64,000 nt of DNA, from the NCBI RefSeq assembly GCF_024400215.1, contig NZ_CP053748.1:186001-250000 (forward strand). Direction: 5' to 3'. Positions 1-7,344 of the stretch are shown piece after piece. Made by a program: the position numbers and the translations under genes. Position 1 is the stretch's first letter, and each line of letters opens with the position of its first letter. The notes under the pieces were generated by a model. The model saw only the letters and a program-made list of their open reading frames with translations, did no database searches and was not told the origin of the DNA. The stretch is from Massilia sp. erpn (GTDB lineage: Bacteria; Pseudomonadota; Gammaproteobacteria; Burkholderiales; Burkholderiaceae_D).

Positions 1-830
1 GTACCTTCTTGCGTGACCACGCTAACCGGATAGCCCGTCTTGGTCGGAAAGTCGTCGTTACTGGTCGACAGCTCAGGGAATGGATTCGTCGCTTCCACGC
101 CGGTATGCAAGCCGACCCCGGTTTGTTTGTCAGCAGGATAAACGCCCAGGAAATCGCTGGCGTTGGTCTGCGGTTTGCCGTAGCCCATCTCAAGCACGAA
201 GGTCTGAGATCTGTCCTTGCCGACGGCGATACCCACATCACGCAACCCCTGGTACATCAGGCCTGCGCGGTGGTAGATCGTCGACGTAACGCTATCGAGA
301 GCCGCTGCTGCACCTTTACCGCCGCCAAACATGCCTTCTTCACCGACATAGATGCCGGGATAGCCAGCAGCCTTCGCGCGATCCAGCTCCTGCGTACCGG
401 AAAACAACTGCTTGCCAGCAGTTTCGATATGGAAGAAGTTACGGCGCGTTACCGGATCAATAGCCCGCATGTCGACGCTGCCGCCATACTTCACGTCATT
501 GGCGAGGACATAATTGAGGTGGTTCGTCGCCGCTGCGTCCAGCTGGGTGCTTTGTGCCAACAGGCCGAGTCCGACTTGGGCGCGGAAGGCGTTGAGCGCA
601 CTGACGAAGGCCGCCTGCTCGCTGCCCGGAACATAGCTCATGGCCGGAACGGTCGTTTGCAGATCACCGGGAATGACGACCGGTACGGTCGGCTCGGTCG
701 GCGTCGGATTGCCTGTTCCCGGGCCAGTGGGCGCCGGAGTTGCTGGAGAACTGCCACCCCCACCGCCGCAAGCGGAAAGGAGAGCGACGATAGCGGCCAT
801 AGCCATGGTGTTTTTGAAGTTGTTTTTCAT
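1..830 (-). CDS. CAP/SCP-domain lipoprotein, 3' end cut by window edge
   Basis: I read this by translating the minus strand from an ATG at 830, with AAGGA as ribosome binding site about 7 bases upstream; the frame stays open to base 1. The N-terminus is a lipoprotein signal ending in LLSACGGGG, followed by a Pro/Thr/Gly linker. The body looks like a CAP (SCP/PR-1) domain: a helix with NAFRAQVGLG and LDAAATNHLNYVL, a glycine-rich central part, then YHRAGLMYQGLRDVGIAVG, the family pattern around the second conserved His. Bacterial CAP lipoproteins are exported; most have no known activity. The C-terminus is missing, so a second domain cannot be excluded. It may belong to the accessory region or to the flanking chromosome. 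Confidence 0.75.
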   Translation of the reverse strand, partial: MKNNFKNTMAMAAIVALLSACGGGGGSSPATPAPTGPGTGNPTPTEPTVPVVIPGDLQTTVPAMSYVPGSEQAAFVSALNAFRAQVGLGLLAQSTQLDAAATNHLNYVLANDVKYGGSVDMRAIDPVTRRNFFHIETAGKQLFSGTQELDRAKAAGYPGIYVGEEGMFGGGKGAAAALDSVTSTIYHRAGLMYQGLRDVGIAVGKDRSQTFVLEMGYGKPQTNASDFLGVYPADKQTGVGLHTGVEATNPFPELSTSNDDFPTKTGYPVSVVTQEG

Positions 831-1157
831 ATGAAGTCCTTAAGGAATAGATAGTGCATCCGGAGCAAAGCAGGATTGCTTGTCAGGATGATTTTTGAAA
901 ACAGAGCGAAGACCGCTGCTGTGGGGGAAACCGATGCGGCCCCGGAAGGAGCTGCAGATACCGCATGGCGGTGGTCGGTAAGGGGAAGGGCTTTCTGCTG
1001 GCGAAACCAGTGGAAAGCGTTTGAGAGGGCTATGCCGCTAGGCGACGGTTAAATTCTATAACAAAAAATTGATTTAAGGAAAAATTATTTTTAAATGAGC
1101 AAGCCCATCGAGGCCGGCAAGGGGCGCCGGCACCCGTCGCTGAGTGCCGGCGTTTCG
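831..1157. other. Non-coding stretch with structured GC-rich core
   Basis: No convincing gene. It is the 5' region of the CAP lipoprotein gene (minus strand). Bases 910-1045 are rich in potential hairpins: ATGCGG near 923 pairs with CCGCAT at 961-966, and CTGGCGAAACCAG near 998-1010 is a small stem. Two segments each begin with a G-rich tract plus AAACC and end with a GCCGC/ACCGC-type motif, as if a unit were repeated. No known riboswitch consensus was matched. Confidence 0.4.
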
Positions 1158-1382
1158 TCATTTCAGGGCATGCGCAAGGTGTGCCTCGGGTGAGTCACTC
1201 TTGAGTATGCCGGTGATCGCGGTCGTCCAGATACGTTCGACGCGCTCGCGGTTGCCGAGCAGGTGCAGTTCGATCGAACCACTCATGCCTTCAAGCCAAT
1301 TAACATCGTCCTGAGTCACATCCAGGGCGAGCATCCATTGAAACGACGTGTTCTTCAGGGCGGCCGGGGTAACAGCGTTCAT
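1158..1382 (-). CDS. Small hypothetical protein (74 aa)
   Basis: Start ATG at 1382 has GAGGAAAG as ribosome binding site. The product is 74 residues, soluble, slightly acidic in the middle (DVTQDDVNWLEGM), with no signal peptide, membrane segment or recognised motif. It lies downstream of the MazF/PemK-like pair in the same direction, separated by a strong hairpin at 1408-1463. Function unknown. Confidence 0.5.
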   Translation of the reverse strand: MNAVTPAALKNTSFQWMLALDVTQDDVNWLEGMSGSIELHLLGNRERVERIWTTAITGILKSDSPEAHLAHALK

Positions 1383-1407
1383 ACAGGTCTTTCCTCAAAA
1401 GGTAGAT

Positions 1408-1463
1408 GGGCGGGTTGTCCCAGCTGCGGTCTCGCTTGAAACCGCACCAGGGACAACCCGCCC
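1408..1463. repeat. Long nested inverted repeat
   Basis: Arms of 14 bases (GGGCGGGTTGTCCC and its exact reverse complement) enclose a second stem, TGCGGT/ACCGCA at 1425-1430 and 1441-1446. No T-run follows on either strand, so it is not a standard intrinsic terminator. It sits between the toxin-like gene and the 74-residue gene and could act as an attenuator or mRNA-end hairpin, or be a small repeat element. Confidence 0.7.
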
Positions 1464-1498
1464 CAGATGGGGAGAGTTGTCTGCGCTACCCTTGCCGG

Positions 1499-1933
1499 TT
1501 AAAGCCGGACGCCAAAATGACTAAGCGTTTGACCGACCTTTGCATACTGCATGGCTTCTGCAGCACGTTGGAAAAGGTGTTGCGGGAGCTTGGCTACCCG
1601 CAGGCTTGTTTCTTTCTTGTTCACCGAGAAGAACTCGGTGCTTGCCGGCAGAGCGAATACACGATTGAAGTCGAATCGACTATCGCTGTGCAGGATGCCA
1701 CTTCGGTCGTCGATGACGCGAACGAGGAAGTCGCCTCCATTTTTGGATTCCTTGTGGGCATCCATCTTGGTTGTGCCATAGGCGACAACCCAGTGCGTAA
1801 GCCCATCAATTTTTGTTTCGCCCAAAAAAATAACCGGTCGAAACTTCGGACCGGCTACTTTCGGGGATTCGTCAAAGGGAACCCAGGCTCTAATTATGTC
1901 CCCCATTACGAGGGTTGGGTCTTGCATTTTCAT
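1499..1933 (-). CDS. MazF/PemK-like protein, possible toxin (144 aa)
   Basis: Start chosen at the ATG at 1933, preceded by AGGAGATAACC, rather than a longer frame without a ribosome site. The N-terminal pattern GDIIRAWVPFDES...GPKFRPVIFLGE fits the start of the PemK/MazF fold, where a GDI/V...PF strand is followed by a K.RP(V/A) motif; WVVAYGTTK would be the next strand. Members of this superfamily are mRNA endonucleases paired with an antitoxin. The start overlaps the upstream gene by 44 bases, as expected for a coupled pair. The C-terminal half (about residues 80-144) is not typical, so the toxin call is inferred from motif and arrangement. Confidence 0.5.
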   Translation of the reverse strand: MKMQDPTLVMGDIIRAWVPFDESPKVAGPKFRPVIFLGETKIDGLTHWVVAYGTTKMDAHKESKNGGDFLVRVIDDRSGILHSDSRFDFNRVFALPASTEFFSVNKKETSLRVAKLPQHLFQRAAEAMQYAKVGQTLSHFGVRL

Positions 1934-2282
1934 GGTTATCTCCTGGACCCTCGGAGAAGCGCTTGAACGCATCTGTGAGTGTTGGTGGCTGGGAAGTTGT
2001 GGTGGCAGCACGCGAGTTCTCGCGCTGTTTGAGGTATTCATTCTGGGCAGGCGTGAGTTCAGGCGTATCCAGATCGAAATCGGGAATATCGGCCTGGGCC
2101 CACGCGGTCGCCGCGCGAACGAGTAATGCTTCTGGGGTGATTCCGTGGCTGGCGGCCAGCGCACGCAAGGTATCTGCGGAGATACCGAAGGCGCTGTTAA
2201 CCTGTTCTAAAGTGACGGTGAAGCTGTTTTCCTGGTCCGTAGACGAAGATCCCAGCCCCGCTTTATCGCTGTTCTCGTGCAT
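1890..2282 (-). CDS. Small protein upstream of MazF-like gene, possible antitoxin
   Basis: 130 residues, start ATG at 2282 with AGGAC before it. Residues about 20-55 (VTLEQVNSAFGISADTLRALAASHGITPEALLV) look like a helical, HTH-like N-terminus, and the C-terminal third is low-complexity and polar, as in many antitoxins with a disordered toxin-binding tail. It overlaps the downstream MazF/PemK-like gene. I do not recognise the family; the antitoxin role is inferred from size, order and overlap. Confidence 0.5.
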   Translation of the reverse strand: MHENSDKAGLGSSSTDQENSFTVTLEQVNSAFGISADTLRALAASHGITPEALLVRAATAWAQADIPDFDLDTPELTPAQNEYLKQRENSRAATTTSQPPTLTDAFKRFSEGPGDNHENARPNPRNGGHN

Positions 2283-2505
2283 GACTGTCCTATTGGGAAG
2301 AATTGACCTTGCGAGGTCGGTTCATGGTCGATGGTCCGGCACAGCAGTTGAAAGCCTTGCCGTGTTATGACCAGTAAGATGCACTGATAATACCACCCGC
2401 TTCCTCGACGTAGATTGCGTCTGGGAATGCGCAGATGACGACCGGAATAGGCGCGAGTTATCGCAGAATTTTTGCAGCTAGCTTGAAAGAATTTCCGCAG
2501 AGGCG

Positions 2506-3354
2506 GTGAAAAAAATCCTCGAGCACTTTTTGAAGCTCACGGATGGATGGACAGCCGTGAACTGGAGATGGCCATCGGGCCGGATATGCATGCCGGAAGC
2601 CGGCGTCGGGAATAGTAACACCGTTTTTCGCTGGCCGACAAATATTAATTCCATTGAGGAATATTGGGACCGCGCGCGTTCTCCCCTCCCCGGCCATCAA
2701 GCGCTGGCGGCCATGAATGCGATGCAAAAAGCGCCAGCATTTGCAGGTCCGCACTATTCCGATAGCACTAATCTTGTGCCCATGGAACATCACCCGCCCC
2801 TCCCCAACCTTGTTGTCGGTGTTGACGGCACAACCGTCACCGACGATGGCCTTGTCGTCAAGAACGTTCAGCGCGCAGAACGCATCAATACGAACTATGA
2901 GGCGCGTATCGAGGCGCCATTCGAATCGTGGCAGGTTTGCCGCATGGTCCGCCGAGACTTCAACTTCGTCACGACGAAAAGCTTCCATCGCGGCACCGGC
3001 AAGCGCCACGTCAAGGAACAGCTGCGCGAACTGGTCCTTGACCTGCGCCTCCAGTCGGAATTCTTCCGCGACGACGTTGCATCCCTCGCGCTCAATCCAC
3101 AGCCCGATGTCCGCATCGTCCCGATCCGGCTGTTCAATCAGCATGCCGGCAGTATCCATCGCTCGATGCTCATCGCCGACAAGGCATATGCTCGCATCAA
3201 CCACGCCTTCAAGCAGGGCTTGCTGAGCGAGAACGAGCACCGGGCATATTGCCGCAATTTCGAGTTGGCCTGGGCCAGCATCAAGGCCTACCTGAATAAG
3301 GGCCAGTCCGATAAGTCGGCACAAGAACTCGGCGCCGATCAAGGAATCGCCTGA
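2506..3354 (+). CDS. Hypothetical protein, possibly AcaB/PFL_4669-like ICE family
   Basis: 282 residues from a GTG at 2506 with a weak GAGG upstream. The plus-strand frame reads as a normal protein; the overlapping minus frame does not. The C-terminal half has helices and a pattern near VPIRLFNQHAGS...MLIADKAYARINHA resembling, in order and spacing, the conserved core of the uncharacterised PFL_4669-type proteins of integrative conjugative elements. That resemblance is weak and from memory. No signal peptide or membrane segment. It runs opposite to, and converges on, the YcbK-like gene. Confidence 0.45.
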   Translation: MKKILEHFLKLTDGWTAVNWRWPSGRICMPEAGVGNSNTVFRWPTNINSIEEYWDRARSPLPGHQALAAMNAMQKAPAFAGPHYSDSTNLVPMEHHPPLPNLVVGVDGTTVTDDGLVVKNVQRAERINTNYEARIEAPFESWQVCRMVRRDFNFVTTKSFHRGTGKRHVKEQLRELVLDLRLQSEFFRDDVASLALNPQPDVRIVPIRLFNQHAGSIHRSMLIADKAYARINHAFKQGLLSENEHRAYCRNFELAWASIKAYLNKGQSDKSAQELGADQGIA

Positions 3355-3387
3355 ATAGGCTTGCGTGCGGACCTTGAGTCCGCCGCC

Positions 3388-3966
3388 CTACCCCACCCAC
3401 GTCCTCACGCGTCCACGGTCCAGGTGCGTGAAATTCTTCCCCGGATAGAAACCCACGCCACCGCCGCACAGGTACTGGCCAAAACGCCCCACCGCCGCCG
3501 AGCTGACACCGTCGATGCGCAGGTCCAGCGCCTGTGCTTTGGTATGAAAGCTGTTGCGTACCCCACCTTCATGCGCGTTGGTGTGAATGGCGCGGAATCC
3601 GCTGTTGATGATGAGGGGCTTGTCGATGCCGTTGGCACGCAGCCAGCCGTATACGCCGCGCGCGATGTCGAGTGTGACCAGGTCGAATTGTACGACAGCG
3701 CCAGCCTGCACATCGCGCAGCAGCCGGCAGATCTGGACATAGCCGTCCAGCACCAGCCGGCCATCCGCCCAGTACACGGCGCGTACTTGCTCGCCTGTCG
3801 CCGGGCGGTATAGCCACAATTCGCGCGGCAAAGACCAGAAGTCCGTGGACTGGGCAAACGCCGGCGCGATCGCGGCAGCGGCGGCGCCGGCCAGGGCTTG
3901 CAGGAACCGGCGGCGGCCGGGAAGCAGGATGTCCGTTACGCCAGGCGGCGTGATCAGGGAAGTCAT
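3388..3966 (-). CDS. YcbK-like (DUF882/M15-type) Tat-exported protein
   Basis: 192 residues from the ATG at 3966, which overlaps the rnc stop codon as ATGA, so translation is likely coupled; another ATG lies at 3975. A twin-arginine signal (GRRRFLQALAGAAAAAIAPAFA) directs export of a folded protein. The C-terminal domain has INSGFR near its centre, then NSFHTKAQALDLR and HLDRGRVRTW, the His/Asp pattern of peptidase M15-like YcbK proteins linked to peptidoglycan cleavage or binding. In a secretion locus it could help pass the murein layer. Family assignment is good; the role here is inference. Confidence 0.7.
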   Translation of the reverse strand: MTSLITPPGVTDILLPGRRRFLQALAGAAAAAIAPAFAQSTDFWSLPRELWLYRPATGEQVRAVYWADGRLVLDGYVQICRLLRDVQAGAVVQFDLVTLDIARGVYGWLRANGIDKPLIINSGFRAIHTNAHEGGVRNSFHTKAQALDLRIDGVSSAAVGRFGQYLCGGGVGFYPGKNFTHLDRGRVRTWVG

Positions 3967-4631
3967 CGCGGGCATAGCGCCATGGCTTTGGCGGCAGCAT
4001 CCTTTTCCGCCTGCTTGCGGTTGCCCCCGGTGCCGGTACTCTGTATGTTCAGGCGCGGGATCGAACAGGTGACGGCGAACGGTCGCTTGCCGGGTTCGCC
4101 CTTGGTGAGCAATTCGTAGGCCGGTACTGGAATTGCCCTGGCCTGCAGGAATTCCTGGAGCGAGGTCTTCGGGTCCTTGCTTAGTTCAACCTGGCCGCTT
4201 TCAAGCAGTGCCAAGATGTGCACCTCGACCAGCTGCTTCGCCTTCTCGTGCCCAGCGTCCAGCTGCACCGCCGCGAACAGCGCTTCCAGCGCATCCGAAA
4301 GGATGGATTCCCGTGACCGGCCGCCGCGGAAGGTTTCCGACACGCGCAGCAAGCGCGCGAGGCCAATGTTGACCGCGATCTTGACCAGGGATTCGTGGCA
4401 AACCAGTCCCGCGCGGATGCGGGACATCTCGCCTTCGGACAGGGCCTCGTAACGCCGGTGGAGCATGTCGGCAACACAGTAGTTGACGATCGAGTCGCCC
4501 AGGAACTCGAGCCGTTCATTCGATTGCCGCGGGTCGAAACTCTTGTGTGTCAGCGCACGAAGGAGAAGTCGTGCATCCGTGAAATGGTGCCCTAATTTGG
4601 CTTGCAATGCGTCTATTGACGAACTAGACAT
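3963..4631 (-). CDS. rnc: Ribonuclease III, accessory copy
   Basis: 222 residues, the normal length for bacterial RNase III. The endonuclease domain holds the signature NERLEFLGDS (E39, E42, D46) and the second acidic pair SDALEALFAA (D113, E116), so the metal-binding catalytic residues are intact. Residues about 153-218 form a double-stranded RNA-binding domain ending QAEKDAAAKAM. It cleaves double-stranded RNA. Housekeeping rnc normally lies in the lepA-lepB-rnc-era group; here it sits in an accessory locus, coupled to a YcbK-like gene, so it is probably a second copy. Confidence 0.88.
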   Translation of the reverse strand: MSSSSIDALQAKLGHHFTDARLLLRALTHKSFDPRQSNERLEFLGDSIVNYCVADMLHRRYEALSEGEMSRIRAGLVCHESLVKIAVNIGLARLLRVSETFRGGRSRESILSDALEALFAAVQLDAGHEKAKQLVEVHILALLESGQVELSKDPKTSLQEFLQARAIPVPAYELLTKGEPGKRPFAVTCSIPRLNIQSTGTGGNRKQAEKDAAAKAMALCPR

Positions 4632-4752
4632 GTTTTATTCTCCAGTAGAGCCGCGATTTTAGGCGGCTCCGGGAAACCGGTGCCGGCGAAACGCTCCGCT
4701 TATTTCAGCCGACTCCATATGCCTAAAAACGCATAGATAGAAAGGCTCGCCT

Positions 4753-5466
4753 ATGGCGGGAAGCAGCATGACAAGAACATTGAGCGGGAACCCGCATTTC
4801 TTCGTATCCTCGATGCCCGAAGTACGGCAGGTGCAGCGGTTTGAGCGGCAGCCGATCATGTCGCTGCGGGGGGGCGAGGTCGTCGGGCACGAATTGCTGT
4901 ACCGTGGTAAGTTTCCCGGCACGTGGGCGCAAATCGACGCGTCCCTGCTACGCCACCTGCAGGTCGCGCGCTCCCATCCCCTCCTGTTCATCAATCTGTC
5001 GAACCAGGGATTGCTCGACGCTGCCGTCGACGACCTGGTGCGGGCATCCGAGCGCAATGCGGTGATCTTCGAACTGAGCGAATCGGTTGCCGAGTATGCC
5101 CTGCGCGAGCGCATCGCTGAAAAGGTGAATACGTTGATGGAGCGCGGGGTGCGCGTGGCCATCGATGATTTCGGCGCCGGCCGTGATTCGCTTGAGCGCC
5201 TCTATGAACTCGGGCCGACGACCGCAGTCAAGATCGACGGGGTGTTCCTGCAGACCTGCGCGCGCCGCGCCGATGCCGCCAAGACCTTGCAGTATTTGAT
5301 CGGGCAATGGCGCGAGGCCGGTGTCCTTTCAATCGCTGAAGGCGTCGAGAACGCTGCCCTGTACGAGTTTGCGCAGTTGCTGGGCTGCGATATGGTCCAG
5401 GGTTGGTATGTTGATGCGCTGGTGAACCAGGCCGGGCTGAAAACGGGTGTTTTTTCCCGTGCTTAA
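4753..5466 (+). CDS. EAL-domain c-di-GMP phosphodiesterase
   Basis: 237 residues consisting of one EAL domain without sensor, membrane or GGDEF part. Catalytic positions are present: E47 in the EAL position (GHELLYRG), N81 (FINLS), E107/E110 (FELSE), D138-D139 (DDFG), K160, E196 (EGVE) and Q216. It probably hydrolyses cyclic di-GMP to pGpG. The gene is divergent from rnc across a 121-base promoter region. The ATG at 4768 could also be the start. Lowering c-di-GMP could bias cells toward motility or pilus use, but that link is inference. Confidence 0.85.
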   Translation: MAGSSMTRTLSGNPHFFVSSMPEVRQVQRFERQPIMSLRGGEVVGHELLYRGKFPGTWAQIDASLLRHLQVARSHPLLFINLSNQGLLDAAVDDLVRASERNAVIFELSESVAEYALRERIAEKVNTLMERGVRVAIDDFGAGRDSLERLYELGPTTAVKIDGVFLQTCARRADAAKTLQYLIGQWREAGVLSIAEGVENAALYEFAQLLGCDMVQGWYVDALVNQAGLKTGVFSRA

Positions 5467-5545
5467 ATACAGGACTTCTCGGAACCGCATGTGACACTTC
5501 ATGGCCGATTGCACAAAGCCGCAATCCTGCCTTTTGGAGAATCCC

Positions 5546-5659
5546 ATGATCCATGCTGAACTACGCGCTATCCTACAACAGCGCTACACACCGATTAGCC
5601 CTCGCCGCGCAGCGGCAGGTCCGGCCAGCCTTCCGCGCATGAGGAGGTGCCGGCAATGA
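5546..5659 (+). CDS. Small coupled ORF upstream of HTH-like gene (37 aa)
   Basis: ATG at 5546 is preceded by GGAGAATCCC. The 37-residue frame is basic (several Arg, sequence RMRRCRQ at the end) and its TGA overlaps the next ATG (ATGA at 5656-5659). The internal RMRRC segment is read from the next gene's ribosome site. This looks like a leader or a small protein translationally coupled to the downstream gene. Confidence 0.4.
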   Translation: MIHAELRAILQQRYTPISPRRAAAGPASLPRMRRCRQ

Positions 5660-5997
5660 TCCGCTCCGCCAAGGAAGACAATCCCCATTACGATCCGGGA
5701 CACATGCTCAATACGCTCCAACGCGTTTTCAACGTGAAGAATGACCGTCAGCTCGCCTCAAGGCTCCAGGTCCAGCCGGCGCTGCTCTGCAAGGTTCGCG
5801 GCAGCAAAATCGACATTCCGTCATGGCTGCTGATTCACCTTTACGAGGAAACGAATTTCAGCATCCGCGAGTTGCGCGCTTTGATGGGCGACTATCGTGA
5901 ACATAGCGGACCATCCGCACGCCATCCAAGCAAGGCTGAACTGTCGGCTCAACGTACAGTCAGGATTGAGATGATCCCGCGCCCGGGCGCCGGGTAG
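5656..5997 (+). CDS. Small HTH-like protein (113 aa)
   Basis: The ATG at 5656 has GAGGAGG about 9 bases upstream, so it is preferred to the GTG at 5647. Residues around 20-65 (MLNTLQRVFNVKNDRQLASRLQ, then LCKVRGSKIDIPSWLL) fit a Cro/XRE-like helix-turn-helix. The tail is polar. The gene is downstream of the EAL gene in the same direction and converges on the lytic transglycosylase gene. A regulatory role is likely; the target is unknown. Confidence 0.55.
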   Translation: MIRSAKEDNPHYDPGHMLNTLQRVFNVKNDRQLASRLQVQPALLCKVRGSKIDIPSWLLIHLYEETNFSIRELRALMGDYREHSGPSARHPSKAELSAQRTVRIEMIPRPGAG

Positions 5998-6031
5998 CGC
6001 AGTCTTGTCCGGTACGCCTGCAGACCTACTG

Positions 6032-6520
6032 CTAGCGCATCAAGCCTTGCGCCGCCCAGAACTCAATGATCTGCCGGATCAGCGATGCATACCGGTCACG
6101 GTACTTGGGCGTTTCGCTGTGGTAGGCCCCGACCGCCTCCCAGGTATTCCCGTATTTCCTCACCTGCTTCGCCAGGCGCCAGGCCGCCACATAGCTCGCT
6201 TTGCAACCGTCGAGCAAATCGCCCTGGCTGATCCCATAACGCGCCAGCTCCGGCAGATGAACGCTGTTGGTGCCGGTCATTCCTATGTCGACCGTGCCGT
6301 TCGAATTGCGCGACACTGTGGCCGGATTGAAGCGCGATTCCCGCGCCGCGATCGCACGCAATATCCAGGGATTCACCTGGTGAAACTGCGCAGCCTCGTC
6401 AAAGCAGTCGGCCTGCGCATAGGCTGGCGCAGCGCCCGCGGCAAGCGCCAGACAGATGCTCAGGGCACGCCGGCGTAGCGCAGTCATCAGCGGCCCGATG
6501 CTAAAACATGACAGCTTCAT
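6032..6520 (-). CDS. pilT: Lytic transglycosylase, PilT/VirB1/IagB type
   Basis: 162 residues; ATG at 6520 shares one base with the dsbC stop codon (TAATG), so it is translationally coupled. Signal peptide ends APAYA. The SLT domain shows the catalytic Glu (E61) in AARESRFNP, followed by GTVDIGMTGTNSVH and GAYHSETPKYRDRYA. Such small enzymes open the peptidoglycan for secretion systems and thin pili; in R64 the equivalent is called PilT (not the retraction ATPase). Clustering with the pil and virB operons supports this. Confidence 0.85.
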   Translation of the reverse strand: MKLSCFSIGPLMTALRRRALSICLALAAGAAPAYAQADCFDEAAQFHQVNPWILRAIAARESRFNPATVSRNSNGTVDIGMTGTNSVHLPELARYGISQGDLLDGCKASYVAAWRLAKQVRKYGNTWEAVGAYHSETPKYRDRYASLIRQIIEFWAAQGLMR

Positions 6521-7236
6521 TACTTCAATTTCGCCTCGATCTGGTCCGCAGTAGCGAAGCCCTTTTCCTTGGGTGCATTCTTGAAGAATATCGCGGGCGT
6601 GCCCATGATATGCAGCTTGCGCGACAACGCCAGGTTGCGATCGAGCGGCGTTTCGCAGCTGGCTGCCACTTGTGATGGAAGCGGCGTGTTCTTACCCATG
6701 AAATCCGTCCAGGCCTTGGCTGGATCGGGCGCGCACCAGATCGCTTTGGCCTTGGTCGCGGAATCCGGCGAAAGGATCGGGATCAGGAAGGTGTAGATGG
6801 TGACATTATCGAGCTTGTTGAACTCGCCCATGAGCTTCTTGCAGTAACCGCAGTTTGGATCTTCAAACGTGACCATCAGGCGCGAACCGTCGCCCTTGAC
6901 GGTTTTGACGGCGTCCTTGAGCGGGAAGTCGGCGAAATCGACTTTGATCAACGCGTCCATTCGGCGTTCGGTGAGATTGACCTTGGTTTTACTGTCGATC
7001 ATGACACCGTTGAAAAGCACAAAGCTGCCAGTCCTGTCCGTATACACGAGTCCGCGTGGGGTCAAGACTTCGTACAAGCCCGCGCGATCGCTGGGGATGA
7101 CCTTCTCGATCGGCATATTGTTCAGTAAGGGACCGACGTTGCGGATAATCTCGTTCTCGATCGGGCCGGCCTGCGCCAGGCCGGCCGCAAACAGCGTTGC
7201 GCGTACAGCTGCCTTGATCATCGTAGTGCGCTCCAT
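6520..7236 (-). CDS. dsbC: DsbC/TrbB-type thiol-disulfide isomerase
   Basis: 238 residues from the ATG at 7236 (GGAGAACCC upstream). Signal peptide, then an N-terminal dimerisation region (about 25-100) and a thioredoxin fold with the CGYC active site (C129, C132) and a GTPAIFF cis-proline loop. It reshuffles disulfides in periplasmic proteins. Conjugative and pilus loci often carry a dedicated DsbC. Here the two proteins encoded upstream contain about 32 cysteines each and are obvious clients. It heads a two-gene unit with the transglycosylase, behind palindrome copy A. Confidence 0.88.
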   Translation of the reverse strand: MERTTMIKAAVRATLFAAGLAQAGPIENEIIRNVGPLLNNMPIEKVIPSDRAGLYEVLTPRGLVYTDRTGSFVLFNGVMIDSKTKVNLTERRMDALIKVDFADFPLKDAVKTVKGDGSRLMVTFEDPNCGYCKKLMGEFNKLDNVTIYTFLIPILSPDSATKAKAIWCAPDPAKAWTDFMGKNTPLPSQVAASCETPLDRNLALSRKLHIMGTPAIFFKNAPKEKGFATADQIEAKLK

Positions 7237-7278
7237 GGGTTCTCCGGTAAGGTGGGTGCGGGAAAGTGCAGGATCTGT

Positions 7279-7298
7279 CCGGGGACACGTGTCCCCGG
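7279..7298. promoter_or_regulatory. Palindrome copy A upstream of dsbC
   Basis: A perfect 20-base palindrome with core GGGGACACGTGTCCCC, 42 bases upstream of the dsbC start. Four further copies of the core occur at 21393, 31521, 40134 and 40233. The position at the head of a transcription unit suggests an operator. Confidence 0.6.
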
Positions 7299-7303
7299 AA
7301 AGC

Positions 7304-7330
7304 AAAAAAACCCACACCCGAGGGTGTGGG
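7304..7330 (-). terminator. Intrinsic terminator after the Ig-repeat lipoprotein gene
   Basis: On the minus strand CCCACACCC/GGGTGTGGG forms a stem followed by seven T, 14 bases past the lipoprotein stop. It separates that gene from dsbC. Confidence 0.85.
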
Positions 7331-7344
7331 TCATGCCGGGTCAA

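Noticed and set aside
9..854. Long plus-strand frame at the left edge
   Set aside because: The minus strand encodes a clear lipoprotein with CAP motifs; the plus frame is its shadow.
831..1060. Cobalamin, glycine or cyclic di-GMP riboswitch
   Set aside because: Some short motifs (AAACC, GGCTA) recall these classes, but the defining conserved boxes are missing on both strands.
2458..3342. Long minus-strand frame opposite the 282-residue plus-strand gene
   Set aside because: Composition is that of an antisense shadow and there is no ribosome site; the plus frame reads as a normal protein.
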